A stretch of DNA of 64,000 bases from Miscanthus floridulus. Lineage: Eukaryota; Streptophyta; Magnoliopsida; Poales; Poaceae. The position numbers and the translations under genes are program-made. Of the stretch, positions 1 through 11,140 are shown one piece after another (the stretch's first letter is position 1; each line of letters begins with the position of its first letter). A model generated the notes under the pieces. It did no database searches. It was not told the DNA's origin and saw nothing but the letters and a program-made list of their open reading frames with translations. The DNA lies in assembly GCF_019320115.1 (NCBI RefSeq), contig NC_089581.1, positions 65,453,310 through 65,517,309 on the forward strand, given 5' to 3'.

Positions 1-138
1 ACGTCACAGTCTCTTACCTGCTAATCGAAATGGCACGTCATGCAAACGCATATCATTGATCCTCCCGTTCCGTACAAATGAATGATGAATGTGTACGAGG
101 TACTACAGGAATGCTGCCCTCATAGTTCGAAACAAGCC

Positions 139-400
139 TACTGCCTCTATTCGGAATAAATATATTTCTAAAATTGTCTTAAGTCAAATTGTTTAAACTT
201 TGGCTAATTTTTTAGAAAAAAACATTAAGATTTATGATATCTAACTAGTATCATTCGATGTACTATAAAATATATTTTTATAATATGCTCATTTTATGTC
301 ATAAACGTTATTACTCTTTTTTATAAACTTAGTTAAAAACTTAAAAAGGTTTAACTGATACGGATTCTAGAAATTAATTTATTTAGGGATAGAGGGAGTA
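139..400. mobile_element. Stowaway-type MITE
   Basis: An AT-rich 258 bp element (141-398) is flanked by TA at 139-140 and 399-400. The left end reads CTGCCTCTATTCGG and the right end, reverse-complemented, reads CTCCCTCTATCCC; both are close to the Stowaway (Tc1/mariner MITE) terminus CTCCCTCCGTCCC. It is non-coding. The first 138 bases of the window hold nothing I recognise. Confidence 0.85.
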
Positions 401-442
401 GCTATGGAAGATGGTGCTGAAGAAATACTACATGCTGGTGGC

Positions 443-1886
443 TTAAAAATTGGGTTATTTTGATTTACGCCATTATAATTCTTCAACTTTAGAGATATGC
501 CATTATAATTCACCTATTCTGAAACTTGCCATTACAATTCTTCTTCTACCTGATACTTGCCATTTCAACGTCTTTCGGGTGTCTGGGCCCACTGTCAGGC
601 CGTATACGTGTACACATCTTCCGTATAGACCAAAACACCCCCAGCTGCTTCTCTCCCTCCACTCACTAACGTGTGGGCCCCACACATCAGATTCTCCTTC
701 ACACACCGGCCACTCCTCCCTCAAGTCGACCGACGCCTCTCTCACACACACACACACCGGCCACTCCTCCCTCTCCCTCCAACCACATTGGTGCTCCTCC
801 TTGCTCCCACACCATGGCGGTGCCCTTCCTCCCTCAAACCACGGTGGCACCCCTCCTCCCTTTCACTCCCACCAAGGCGGCGCGGCTTGACCACGGCAAT
901 GAGCACGGCCCGTCTCGCCCGGCGGCGCGCGTGGGGGCGCGGATCCGGCCGCCACCTCCTCCCCCTGGTGGTAGATCTGGCCCCTCCTCCCCGGCGGTGG
1001 AACCGGCCGCCACCTCCTCCTCGGCGGTGGATCCGGCCCCCTCCTCCTCCCCGATAGTGGATCCGGCCCGCTCCACCTCCCCGGTGGCGGAACCGGCCCC
1101 AACCTCCTCCCCACCGGTGGATCCGGCCCCCACCTCGTCCCCGACGGTGGATCCGGCCCCCACCTCGTCCCCGGCGGTGGATCCGGCCCCCACCTCGTCC
1201 CCGGCGGTGGATCCGGCCCCCACCTCGTCCACGGCGGCGGATCCGGCCCCCACCTCGTCCCCGGCGGTGGATCCGGCCCCCACCTCGTCTCCGGCGGTGG
1301 ATCCGGCCCCCACCTCGTCCCCGGCGGTGGATCCGGCCCCCACCTCGTCCATGGCGGCGGATCTGGCCCCACCTCATCTCCGGCGGTGGATCCGGCCCCC
1401 ACCTCGTCTCCGGTGGTGGATCCGGCCCCCACCACGTCCCTAGCGGTGGATCCGGCCCCCACCTCGTCCCCGGCGGTGGATCCGGCCCCCACCTCCTTCC
1501 CGGCAATGGATCCGGCACCCTCCTCCCCGACGGCGAGCGGATCTGGTTGAGGAGGCGAGCGGCATGGATCCGGCGGCAGCAGATCCCAGCGGACGAGATC
1601 CGACGGCGTGGATGGGCTTGCGGGAGGTTGAAGGAGAATCTGACGTGTGGGGCCCACACGTCAGTGAGTGGAGGGAGAAGCAGCAGGGGGTGTTTTGGTC
1701 CATACGGAAGATGTGTACATGTATACGGCCTGACAGTGGGCCCAGACACCCGAAAGACGTAGAAAATGGCAAGAATCAGGTCGAAGAAGAATTGTAATGG
1801 CAAGTTTCAGAATAGGTGAATTGTAATGGCATATCTCCAAAGTTGAAGAATTATTATGACGTAGATCCAAATAACCCTTAAAAATT
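443..1886. mobile_element. Non-autonomous Mutator-like element (MULE) with 9 bp TSD
   Basis: The element occupies 452-1877. It is bounded by a perfect 9 bp direct duplication TTAAAAATT (443-451 and 1878-1886), the size that Mutator superfamily insertions make. Terminal inverted repeats of about 245 bp (452-698 and 1633-1877) begin GGGTTATTT and are highly similar throughout. No transposase is present. The GC-rich interior resembles the captured, GC-rich cores of grass Pack-MULEs, but I cannot name a parent gene for it. Long open frames on both strands come from the internal tandem repeat. Confidence 0.88.
961..1525. repeat. 30 bp minisatellite inside the MULE
   Basis: About 18-19 head-to-tail units of 30 bp with consensus start CCGGCGGTGGATCCGGCCCC and end CACCTCGTCC. 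Several adjacent units are identical (for example at 1171-1230 and 1261-1350). The period is a multiple of three, so all six frames stay open and give repeats such as PAVDPAPTSS. One unit near 1351-1380 is a base short and shifts the phase. Confidence 0.9.
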
Positions 1887-2221
1887 CATGCACATGAATG
1901 GAAGCATCAAAACGTTTTCGCTCGTGTTGCCCACACGCTGCTGCGTGTCATGAGCAGTCCCACACCAGGATCACAGGAAAAGGGGATGGCGGCGCGCGCT
2001 GCACGCTTCGATCAGCAAGGGCAACATCGACGCCGGGATTCTCCGGTCCAGAGTGGCGATGGCTGGAGCTCGATTGCTTGTCCTGTTGGGCTCAGAGATC
2101 GGTGATCCTGCAAGTACCCACAATGTCTACATGTCCATTGCTGACTTGCTTGTGTACAAACCAGAAAGCAAAGCCTCTTTGTCGGGGCTATCGGTGCTAG
2201 GCTGCTTGTTCGTGTAACGGT
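1887..2221. other. Unassigned interval between MULE and LINE
   Basis: 335 bp of mixed composition with no convincing exon, repeat or RNA. I see nothing identifiable here. Confidence 0.4.
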
Positions 2222-4115
2222 GACATTATCTGTCTCCAAGAGAAAAAAAAAAGAAGAGAGCTTTGATGATCGATAACTTCATCAAGAAAATTTGCCCCTC
2301 CCCCAGTCTTTAACTCATTTGAATATCTTCCATCTCTGGGAGCCTCAGGGGGTATCTTCGTGGCCTCGCAAAGTGGTTTCTTCTTGGGACAGCTAACATT
2401 TAGAAATGATTGAGTATGCAATTTCAGTTGAGTTTACCTCAAAGCTCAATGGGGAAAGTTGGCTTCTAACAACCATTTATGCGCCCTGCACCCCAGCTGG
2501 CAAAAGGGCCTTCCTAAATTGGTTTAGGGACATTCAGATGCCACCTAATGAAGATTGGTTAGTTGTGGGGGATTTTAACTTAATCAGAAAACCTGAGGAT
2601 AGGAATAAGAAAGGAGCGGATGTCAATGAGATGTTCTTGTTTAATGAAGCAATTAACAAGTTGGGTCTGACTGAGCTCCCCCTACATGACAGACAGTACA
2701 CTTAGACCGATAAACAATTTTCTCCATTGATGGAGAGGCTAGACTTGTTCTTTACATCAAACTCATGGACAGTGAAATACCCAAACACATGGGTCAAGGC
2801 TTTGGTCATGGAGACCTCTGACCATTGGCCATGTGTGCTGGAAATCAGCACAAAGATCCCCCAAAGTAGAATTTTTAGATTTGAAAATCACCGGTTGAGC
2901 CGCGATGATTTTGTTTCACTAGCTGTGTAAGGCTAGAATTCCCCATTGACTATAAATGATCCAGCAAAGGCCCTCACAACAAAGTTCAAAAATCTGAGGA
3001 AGGTGCTAAAGGCATGGAAAACTCAGCTTCCAAAGCTAGCTACAATTACAAACAACATTAAGCTAGTCCATATCTGAATGGAACTTCGGAAGCATCATCT
3101 TTGGAAAACTAATTTCCCTTCTGAAGCAGTAGAGAACATATTAGAAACAAAGAGGGGAGATAAGATGGGTAAAGGAAGGTAATGCAGGGACTAGGTTTTT
3201 CATGCACATGCAACCATTTTCCACAGGAAAAATAAAATCGTATCACATCAAAATATTTTGGGAAATAATTTACAAAGCCAAGAAGAATAGACAGATCTGC
3301 TATGGAACTCCTTCAAGGAAAGGATGGGCATCTCTGAATTCCAACAAATGACCTTCAATCTGGATGACCTCATTCAACCAACTCAAGGTTTAGAATCTCT
3401 GGAAGCGCAATTCACAAGGAAAGAAATAGATGATGTAGTCTCCAACCTCCCAAATGACAGATCACCAGGGCCTAATGGCTACAACAATGAGTTTGTCGAG
3501 GGTTGTTGGCACTCATAGCTCGACTTCTATAAGCTAGGGGATGCTTTCTTTGATGAAGACTTATGTTTGAGAAGCATCAACAGCTCCTACATCACACTGA
3601 TACCAAAAAACGATGGTCCCCATAGAGTAACAGATTATAGGCCTATCTCTCTACTCAACATATCCATTAAGTTGCTCACTAAGCTACTAGCTAACAAACT
3701 ACTGGAAAGCATCAAAAGCATCATTCACAACAATCAGCATGGGTTCGTCCAGTCTAAAACCATCCAGGATTGTTTGGCATGGGCTCTGGAATACATCCAA
3801 GTTTGTCACAACTCCAAAAGGATTTAATCATCCTAAAGTTGGATTTTGAAAAAATATTTGAGAAGATTGAGCATGAGACAATTTTGCAGATTCTCAGGGC
3901 CAAAGGGTTTGGACAAAAGTGGATTAACTGGATAAAGACAATTCTGAATTCAGGAATTTCATCAGTGCTATTGAATGGGGTGTCTAGCAAGGTGTTTCAC
4001 TGTAAAAGGGGAGTTAGACAGGGGGATCCCTTATCCCCTTTAATCTTTGTACTTGCAGCTGATCTGCTACAATCAATTTTGAATAGAGCCAAAGACCAAG
4101 GCCTCTGCAGGCTCC
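2222..4115 (+). pseudogene. L1-type LINE ORF2, endonuclease and first part of RT (broken)
   Basis: This is the 5'-truncated ORF2 of a plant L1-type non-LTR retrotransposon, whose product nicks the target and reverse-transcribes the RNA. It opens with the endonuclease motif DIICLQE (2222-2242). This is followed by LTTIYAPC (about 2463), VVGDFNLIRKPEDRN (about 2563) and ETSDHWPC (about 2810), all apurinic/apyrimidinic endonuclease signatures. The reverse transcriptase follows: DYRPISLLN (about 3630), [17 protein letters not shown] (about 3736), a degraded [11 protein letters not shown] in place of the usual LDFEKAFD-type catalytic motif (about 3835), and [11 protein letters not shown] (about 4015). 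Stops and frameshifts (for example TAG at 2702 and near 3517) make it non-functional. It stops at 4115, just before the YADD box, where another element is inserted. The remainder is at 8822-10553. Confidence 0.9.
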
Positions 4116-4586
4116 TGTCGACAGAATATTATCGGCAGTCCTCCGAGGGGTATCCCACGAAGGTAGATTAATTGACAAAGGCGCGTGTAATAAGAACAAG
4201 AAGGCAACAGAGACACAAAAGTTAGAAAGGTTCAGGCCGTCTGTACGACGTAATACCCTACTCCTATGGTCTGTTGGTTTGTATTGGTTATCGTATGATA
4301 TTACGTGTGTTTTGAGAGGGTCCCCTAACCGCCTTATATAGATGGGGTAGGGTTACAAGTCTATTAGATCTAGGAGATAATCGATAAGTAATAACACGTT
4401 ACAGGAATCACGGGATCGAGCATATCCTAACAAATCTCGTAGCATCTTCAGGATATCGCCCTTGATGTCTTGCGGTACACGCCAAGCAGCACCGTGCACC
4501 GTAAGTCTTCGTCTTGTGGGTTGGACCGCCTCTGGCATCACAGCCCATGTAGTCTGTCGTGGGTATCCGGGGTCATACCCCCCACA
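4116..4586 (-). repeat. 3' LTR of the Tat-type fragment
   Basis: Read on the minus strand it starts TGTGGGGGGTATGACCCC and ends TGTCGACA. A TATA box (CTATATAAGG) lies around 4332-4342. Immediately right of it, 4587-4603 is the complement of a polypurine tract (GGTGCTCGGGGACTAGC), as expected just 5' of a 3' LTR. At 471 bp it is much shorter than the Tat LTR at 31528-33030, so it is a different family. Confidence 0.75.
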
Positions 4587-5684
4587 GCTAGTCCCCGAGC
4601 ACCTTGTATCTGTTGTGCAACGCCGTCTTGAGCTTATCCGAGCAGGTGTAAACAAAGCCAAGCAGTCAGACTCATAGTCCGACCACCCTAATGAGTCACC
4701 GAGCAGTCGTGGACCGTAATCAACCAGCTTAACTGTCCGGCCGAGCCCGGGCTTACCCAAGTAAGGCTTGCCAGAAGGATGTAAGGAGCTCAAGTTCAAA
4801 ATCGAAAAATTCCTTGCTGTGAACCAAGTGTGCCCACTTAGAGTCCGACCACGAGAAAGGGAGATAATCTTCTTCAACTTCGGGAGGCACGGAGTCTTCC
4901 AATGAACAGATTAAAGAAAACACACTCACTGCAAGGTGAAGTGTACCCACTTAGTCCCTGAGCCCTACAATAGGTGATGTGGTCACGTGGTGCCAGGGTC
5001 TAGAAAGTAGAAGAAAGATAGAAGACCAGCTGAATAGGCAACCAATCCACGGGTTGAGCCCTGAAATGAAAAGCGCACATTCACCACAAGGTGAAGTGTG
5101 CCCACTTAGTCCCCGAGCCTGACAGTAGGTGACGTGGTCACGTGATGCTAGGGTTAGAAACAACAGTAACCATGAAAAAAAGTCCCCAGTACGGTGAGAA
5201 ACCAAATCATAATGATGACGTAGTCCCCAAGCCACAAGTGAAAATCTCGAATAAATCAAGAAGTGCCGATTACTCAAATCGTGGAGAAAAAACCGGAGTA
5301 ATGACTGTATAGTAGAAATTACTGAGCCTAGATGGTATTGCGGAGAGGTCGTCGAATATTCGGTGTGCAGTACCGAGTTGTGTCGAAAAATAGGCGATAT
5401 GTGTCATAGTTGTGCGGAAGCCCAGATAACAGCCCAGCACGGCGCTTTGGCGAATTCAGAAGGGCGTAGATTAGCATGGTGCGATTTTCCAAAAAACCTT
5501 GAATGCGAAAAGTCGGGAGGGTGTCTTTATAACTTCGTCGCCACACTCCGCGCTCCCACCTTTGCCACTCCGTTGCTTCGTCTTCCTCCTCGCCTTCGTG
5601 CTGCCCCATTAGCATTCACACGCGCTCCGCCGCTAGAGCTAAAAAAGCTTGCGTGAAGGGACCAATCCTGATCCAGATCTAAGT
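4587..5684. other. Untranslated region between LTR and antisense ORF
   Basis: Non-coding, with repeated short modules. The phrase around CTTAGTCCCCGAGCC followed by GTAGGTGACGTGGTCACGTG recurs near 4950 and 5106, and CAAGGTGAAGTG(T/C) near 4933 and 5090, giving a diverged ~155 bp duplication. I see no gene. Confidence 0.5.
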
Positions 5685-8600
5685 GATGGCACCGAAGAGA
5701 GGAGGTGGTAACGCGAAGAAGGCGGCCACCGGGACGAGCCACGATAAGGAATGGGTACCATCACTCATGGGGGAGACGGAGCTCAACGAGATGGTGGAGG
5801 CAGGCGTTCTTCTTGATCGTGTCACCGCCGGATGGTGACTGGCCGACGATGAGCCCTATCCGATGCCACACACCAACGAACTCGTTGTATTCAAAGATTA
5901 CTTCTGTCATGGATTAGGTCTTTCGGTACATCCTTTCTTGCGAGATCTATTGGAGTATTGGGGAGTGAGCTTATGTAATCTTCATCCAAACACTATTTTG
6001 CATATTTCTATGTTTATCCACTTCTGCGAGGTTTATCTTGGCATTCTTCCCCATTCGATCTCTTCCAACACTTTTTCTGGCTCAAGAAGAAAGGAGGGGG
6101 CGGTTCCAAAGTTATCGGTGGTGTGTATCTATAGCTCCGCGATGGGATGGCGAGCGAATACATTCCTGTGCCGCTGAATACCTCGCTAAAGGGGTGCAAT
6201 GCCAGGTGGTTCTATATGAAGCAAACTGATTCTGACGTCCGATGCGATGTTGACCAGATTCCGGAGAATCAAAGGAGCTGGTCGGAGAAACCGACCAGTG
6301 CCGATATGGAACAGGTGAAGGAGCTCCTCGAGCTAATGAGGGGCATGAAAACGAGCGAAGTGGTGGTGGCAGTGAACTTCATACTATGCCGCATCCAACC
6401 ATGCAAGGAGAGGGCTCATGCGGGCTTTTACTTCAAAGGAGATACTGACGGCATCCAGGAGAGGACGAAGAACCTGACAAATGAGGTTGTGCTACACCGG
6501 GCCACTGAACTATTTGCTCCAAATGTGTCATACACCGTGTTGGGGCGGCCGAAACCCTTCAACAATTTGAACTCACCTCCTCAGGTAAAAATCTTGACTG
6601 TTGTTCCTGGTGCTTTTTATCCCATGCCGGAGCTGAGCAGTGGACTAATTCGCTTGTGGAAAGATCAATTGGTAGGAACAGGTGGCGTACTTCACGGGCA
6701 TGCCAAGGAGCGAATGGCCAGAGGCAGTGGATGCCAGGCCAACCACTCAGCCGGAGGAAGGTGCCTTCAGCACCTCATCCGAATTCGGAGGTGAAGGTGC
6801 TAGTCAAAAGGAGAGTTCCCCCTGGTATCAGAGAAAGTTTGGGGAAAAGGGCGGTGGAAAATGAGCTGGCCCGAAAGAAAAGGAGAACGGCGTTTGCAGC
6901 TCCCCATGAGCCGACCAGCATCTCATTTGGTGGCAGTCGGACCGCTCGGACGTAGAGTGCGGCGATATCCGAGTGGTCGGACGATGATGAGGCGCTGGTA
7001 GCTCCCCCTCCGAGCACCAAAACGTCATCGTGCAAAACGCACGCGGAGGTATGATCGAAGGGAGGAGCAGACGCCCAGCGTCGAGTCCCCGAGAAGCAGC
7101 CGGTGGAGAAGACACCGACGATGGGGGCTACAAGACCACCAACCCAGGACACGTAGGTCGACCCCAGAGCAGGGCCTAGGAGCTCGGGGAGGCAGCATAG
7201 ATTTAGAACCATTCATCGGGAAGCTGACGTGTAAGTATCTTTGCTTTGGGATCGGTTGCTGTCCGATCTTTATAGTGGCAGTGATCGATGGGCTAATCTG
7301 ATGCAGAACAGGGCGCGCGAAGGATCTGAATCCTTCAGGCCAGACTGGCGAGCAGCTAGGGGCTGGTCCTAGTGTGGAGACATTGCGGACAGACTCCGTC
7401 CTAGAATCCCCGGGAGCTTGTTGGTTTGCGGAGGATTCGACCACCGCTGCTGATGGAGTTGGAGGTGGAGAGCAGTCGCCGACAACGATGGGCGATTCGA
7501 CAGAGACGCCAGGACCAACAGCGAGAGCCACCGAGTCTTTGAAGGTGAAAGCGGGAGCTACCAGAGATGCGTTGGAATTGGGGGCGCAGGGGCCGGCAAC
7601 ATCGAAGGAGCAAGCGACGTACCCTGTGATGCCACAGGGCGAGGTCGGTCGCTCTATGCGGCCACCGAGCCCCCAGGGAGCGCCACCGGCTGTGGAGGAA
7701 GAGGACGGGGTCGAGGAGATCGAGCGTGGAAGATCACGACCTCAGACCGTCCGCATCTTCCGCAAGCGAGGGGAGGAAATTGTGGTCGTAGAAGAGGAGG
7801 ACACCACCAGGGAGGTGAAGAGGCTAAGGTCCACCCTTTGCACAGCTATGAAGCAAATTGAGGTTAGTGTTGCGTTAGCGGTGTCTGTCTTTGGTATTGG
7901 AGACTATGATCTTTTATAATCTTGGTGCTTTGCAGGGCATAGTGCCGACTGCCGAACAACGGCAGCAGTTGATCAAAAGGATGGAGCCCCTCGCCGAGGA
8001 GAACGAGAAACTGAGGGAGGCAATGAAACTGATGGAGAAGAATGTCCAGAGGGCCCAACACGAAAGGGATCTTGCTGAATCAAATACCAAGGACCTGGAG
8101 TACCAAAAGGGGACCCTGTTTGATCAGTTGAGAACCATCTCCGTGCAGCTGAGGGACACGTCCGAGCAGCTAAAAGGCATCTCCGAGCAGAAAAAAGGTA
8201 TCCCCAATCAGTGAGCTTGTTCCGCATTGCCGACCGACCATAATGTAGCCATTGTTTACTGTGTTTGCAGAGCAAGATGTGGAGCTCGGCCGGCTGTGTC
8301 AAGTCATCGGTCAACTCCAAGTGGAGAAGGAGCCTGTCTGGGTGAGCGGAGAAACTGGCCAAGGATCTGGAAGGTGAGTAGTTCAAGGTCGGAGTTGTTA
8401 CTGAAATGACTTCTTCATTCGACGAATCCCTTTGGTGTCTGCAGCTAGATGCAAAAGTCGAGAGGGGAAAATTTGACGCCGTGGTAGCCGGAGTCAGGCC
8501 GGTGCTCGACTGTATCGATATGGAGGTAGCTCCTCAGCCCGACGACGGGTCGCCCCGTCCGGACACCATCATTGACGGGTGTAAGGCGACATGGGAAAAC

Positions 8601-8818
8601 TTCAAAGGCTTCAACCAAGATGTCGTTGTCTCTGTCGTGACGCATGCCCTAGTGGTGGTCCAGTCCCACTACCCTGCGATCAATCTTCGAGCGATAGGGC
8701 CGGATTCGCCAGAGGGACGAGTGCGACGAAAGAGGAGCAGCTGAAAGATGAGGTGGAGGACGCGGCGAAGAGGTTGGCCGGCGATGTCGATCTGTTCGGC
8801 GAGGTAGATGGTGACGGC
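5685..8818 (+). pseudogene. Antisense ORF (putative gypsy-type transposon protein, PF04195-like), decayed
   Basis: This gene is transcribed opposite to the host retroelement. The start is the ATG at 5685 (MAPKRGGG, a basic N-terminus), with an in-frame TGA near 5836. It then has the conserved core YFCHGLGLSVHPFLRDLLEY (about 5900), followed by HPNTILHISMFIHFCEVYLG, the signature of the plant family annotated as Putative gypsy type transposon. A frameshift lies near 6085. Plausible introns begin at 6585 (CAG|GTAAAA) and about 7863, with acceptors at 7935 and 8270. An exon at 7936-8212 is strongly coiled-coil (EENEKLREAMKLMEKN). The last exon (from about 8444) ends with THALVVVQSHYPAINLRAI, matching the C-terminus of the minus-strand ORFs at 17.4 and 25.5 kb. 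The biochemical function of this family is unknown. Confidence 0.75.
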
Positions 8819-8821
8819 CAA

Positions 8822-10553
8822 GCTCAATTCCCCTTAATCAATATCTGACTTTCACAGTAATTTAGTATGCAGATGATACTCTAATCAAAATGAAAGCCTA
8901 TAGCAGACAACTTTGGACCCTTAAAGCGCCCTCCTCAAAACCTTTGGAGAATCTACAGGTTTGTAAGTAAATTTTGCAAAATCCATGATGGTACCCATCA
9001 ACATAAGTGAAGCAAAGTTGCAACACTTAGCAAGAACCTTCACTATCAAACTAGAAGTTTACCTTTTTACTTATTTGGGCCTGCCATTAAGCCTATCTAA
9101 GCCAAAGGTAATTGATGTCTCCCCATTAGTTAACAGATATGAACTACTACATCAGCATTCCTAAATCAGGCAGGCAGACTAGAGATCACAAATTCAATTT
9201 TCTCTGTCTTACTAACATTTTGCATGAGCACCTTATTAATGTAGCAAACAATGATTGATCAAATAGATAAGTTCAAGAAACTATGTCTTCTGGATGGGGG
9301 CTGACATAAATGCTAGGCAAAAGTCAAAGACAGCATGGCCAATGTAGTGTAGAGCCAAAGAGGAAGGTGGGCTGGGAGTCCTTAATATCAAAACCCAGAA
9401 TGAAGCTTTGCTAATTAAGCATTTACATAAATTCTTCAACAGAGAGGACTTGTCTCGGGTCTCTTTGATTGCGGAACAATATTATGGTTCTGGAAAATTG
9501 CCTGGGAATTCAAAGAAGGGGTTCTTTTGGTGGAGGGATGTTTTGAAGCTTCTAGACAAGTTTAAAGGGATGGCTAGAGTTACAGTCAACAATGGAAAAT
9601 CTTATCTTTTCTAGGAAGACATTTGGGGAAACCAGCCACTGGTCCACAAGATGCCTTCATTTGGATGAAAAAAGCACATTGTCTTTTCTGAGGGAAAAGG
9701 ACACATCCCTCTTCATGGTCTATTCCATCTGCCCATCTCCCAACAAGCTCATCCTCAATTGCTGCAATTACAAGAGGAGTTACATGAGTCAACCTCAATG
9801 ATTTGTCAGATAAATGGTCATATATTTGAAAATCAGATCATTTCCCAGTGAACAAAGCCTATAAACAACTAAGTGGACATATGCATCTGCACCCAGTCTA
9901 CAAACGGATTTGGAGAAGCTCATGCCAAAATAAACACAAAGTGTTTTTCTGGTTGTTGGTCAAGGGCAGGTTGAGCACTAGAGAGCTTTTGAGGAGAAAG
10001 AATATGACACTACAAGATTACAATTGCATTATGTGCAATGGTTTTGAAGAGTCGCTGATGCATCTTTTTCTCAACTGCCCCTTCTCTGTCTAGTGCTAGG
10101 CCTGGCTTGGCATTCAGACTGACCAGACACTTGACCCCTTCCAAAGCCTTCAGAGCTTCAAAGATCAGCTTGAAGTCCCATTCTTCATGGAGATAATCGT
10201 GTTAATGAGTTGGACAATTTAGAAAGCGCGTAATTACATGATCTTTCGCCAGGTCAGTCCATCTATTCAGCAGTCTAAAGATGATTTCAGACAAGAACAA
10301 AGTGAAGCTTTTCCCTTGGTTACATCGATGGATAGCCAATCTTATTTAGCTTGGTCACGGCTTGTTGTCACCCTTTTTTTATTTCTTTCTATGTTTCTCC
10401 AATCTTATTTAGCTTTGTTACGGCTTGTTGTCACCCTTTTTTTTATTTCTTTCTATGTTTCTTAAATTATCCCCCCTGTACTGTTTCCTACGCTCCTGGC
10501 GCCTTTTAATATATTTTGAGTAGGGGTGTGCCCCTCCTGGTTCTTTAAAAAAA
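8822..10553 (+). pseudogene. L1-type LINE, 3' part: RT YADD box, zf-RVT domain, 3' end
   Basis: This continues the LINE interrupted at 4115. YADDTLI, the reverse-transcriptase catalytic box, is at about 8867-8887, preceded by a TAG. A region with many stops follows, then the C-terminal zf-RVT domain. That domain has RIWRSSCQNKHKVFFWLLV (about 9908), then RRKNMTLQDYNCIMCNGFEE and HLFLNCPFS, i.e. the CX2C...HX4-5C-like zinc knuckle. The element ends with an oligo-A at 10547-10553. The 3' end holds a tandem duplication of 63 bp starting at 10337 and 10400. No reliable target duplication was found. Confidence 0.87.
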
Positions 10554-10657
10554 CAGTGTAAGCATGCAAGATGAAATATGTGAGTTTGTGGGCTATACCT
10601 GTTCCTGTAGGGCTGCATCACGCACATAAGAAAGCGCTTTTTTAATAAGCAATCCTT

Positions 10658-10763
10658 CAGCCTGTTTGCTTATGTTGAAATTTGACTTATGCTGATGTTT
10701 ATGCTGAAATGTTATAAGAGAAAAATATTGTTCCATGAAAAAATAGCTTAAGCGAATAGGGTT
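10658..10763. mobile_element. Short hAT-type MITE (possible)
   Basis: The segment starts CAGCCTGTTTGCTTATG and ends CTTAAGCGAATAGGGTTG, giving imperfect inverted termini like those of small grass MITEs whose ends read CCTGTTTGCTTA. It is about 106 bp long and non-coding, with no clean target duplication. Confidence 0.45.
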
Positions 10764-11140
10764 GTTTATGCATGCTTATTCCACCGCACCTAACAGAGAT
10801 AATATAGGGCGAAAGCAAATAGCTCGAGAAGAACAAGTCACAACCAATGATCAATGCCCCCCTATTTAACTGCCTACTTTTGCATCAGGTCCTGGATTCT
10901 GCCTAAAATGGCATCGCGACATTTACCTTCGGATGAACACGAGTACTGGTAGCTACTCCTATACGATACGAGCATACCACGGCAGCAAGTTAAAATCGAA
11001 GAAAGATGCACGCAACACAAAATGGATAACTACTATCAATCAGTTGGTGAGTAGTAAAGGTAAATCATGGTAAGTAGATCGCCGCACTGCCCTTGCAGGC
11101 CTGCCGCCGTTCGCCCGCCCGCTCGCTTCCGGCAGCCCGG
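10764..11140. other. 3' flank of the WRC gene
   Basis: 377 bp downstream of the minus-strand WRC gene, presumably holding its 3' UTR. No other feature is recognised. Confidence 0.4.

Larger units (their letters stand above)
4116..8821 (-). mobile_element. One-LTR Tat-type Gypsy fragment inserted in the LINE
   Basis: Everything between the two halves of the LINE reverse transcriptase belongs to one retroelement in minus orientation. It has a single LTR at 4116-4586, a polypurine-tract complement beside it, and a plus-strand (antisense) ORF running to the right edge. No gag, pol or second LTR is present. The left flank ends GCTCC and the right flank starts GCTCA, followed directly by the missing LINE codons. 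The right edge therefore behaves like an insertion boundary rather than a random deletion. Grass Tat-lineage Gypsy elements carry such an antisense ORF between pol and the 3' LTR, so this is the 3' part of one. Confidence 0.75.

Noticed and set aside
961..1525. Regular 30 bp repeats, reminiscent at first glance of a CRISPR array
   Set aside because: Units are directly adjacent without unique spacers and the context is a plant nuclear transposon.
742..1803. Long open frames (up to 353 codons) on both strands in the MULE core
   Set aside because: They arise because the 30 bp repeat and GC-rich composition keep all frames open; there is no domain, and the frames extend into the terminal inverted repeats.
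2205..10570. Possible LINE target duplication GTGTAA (about 2213 and 10556)
   Set aside because: Only six bases, not directly at the element edges, and the LINE is 5' truncated with an uncertain start.
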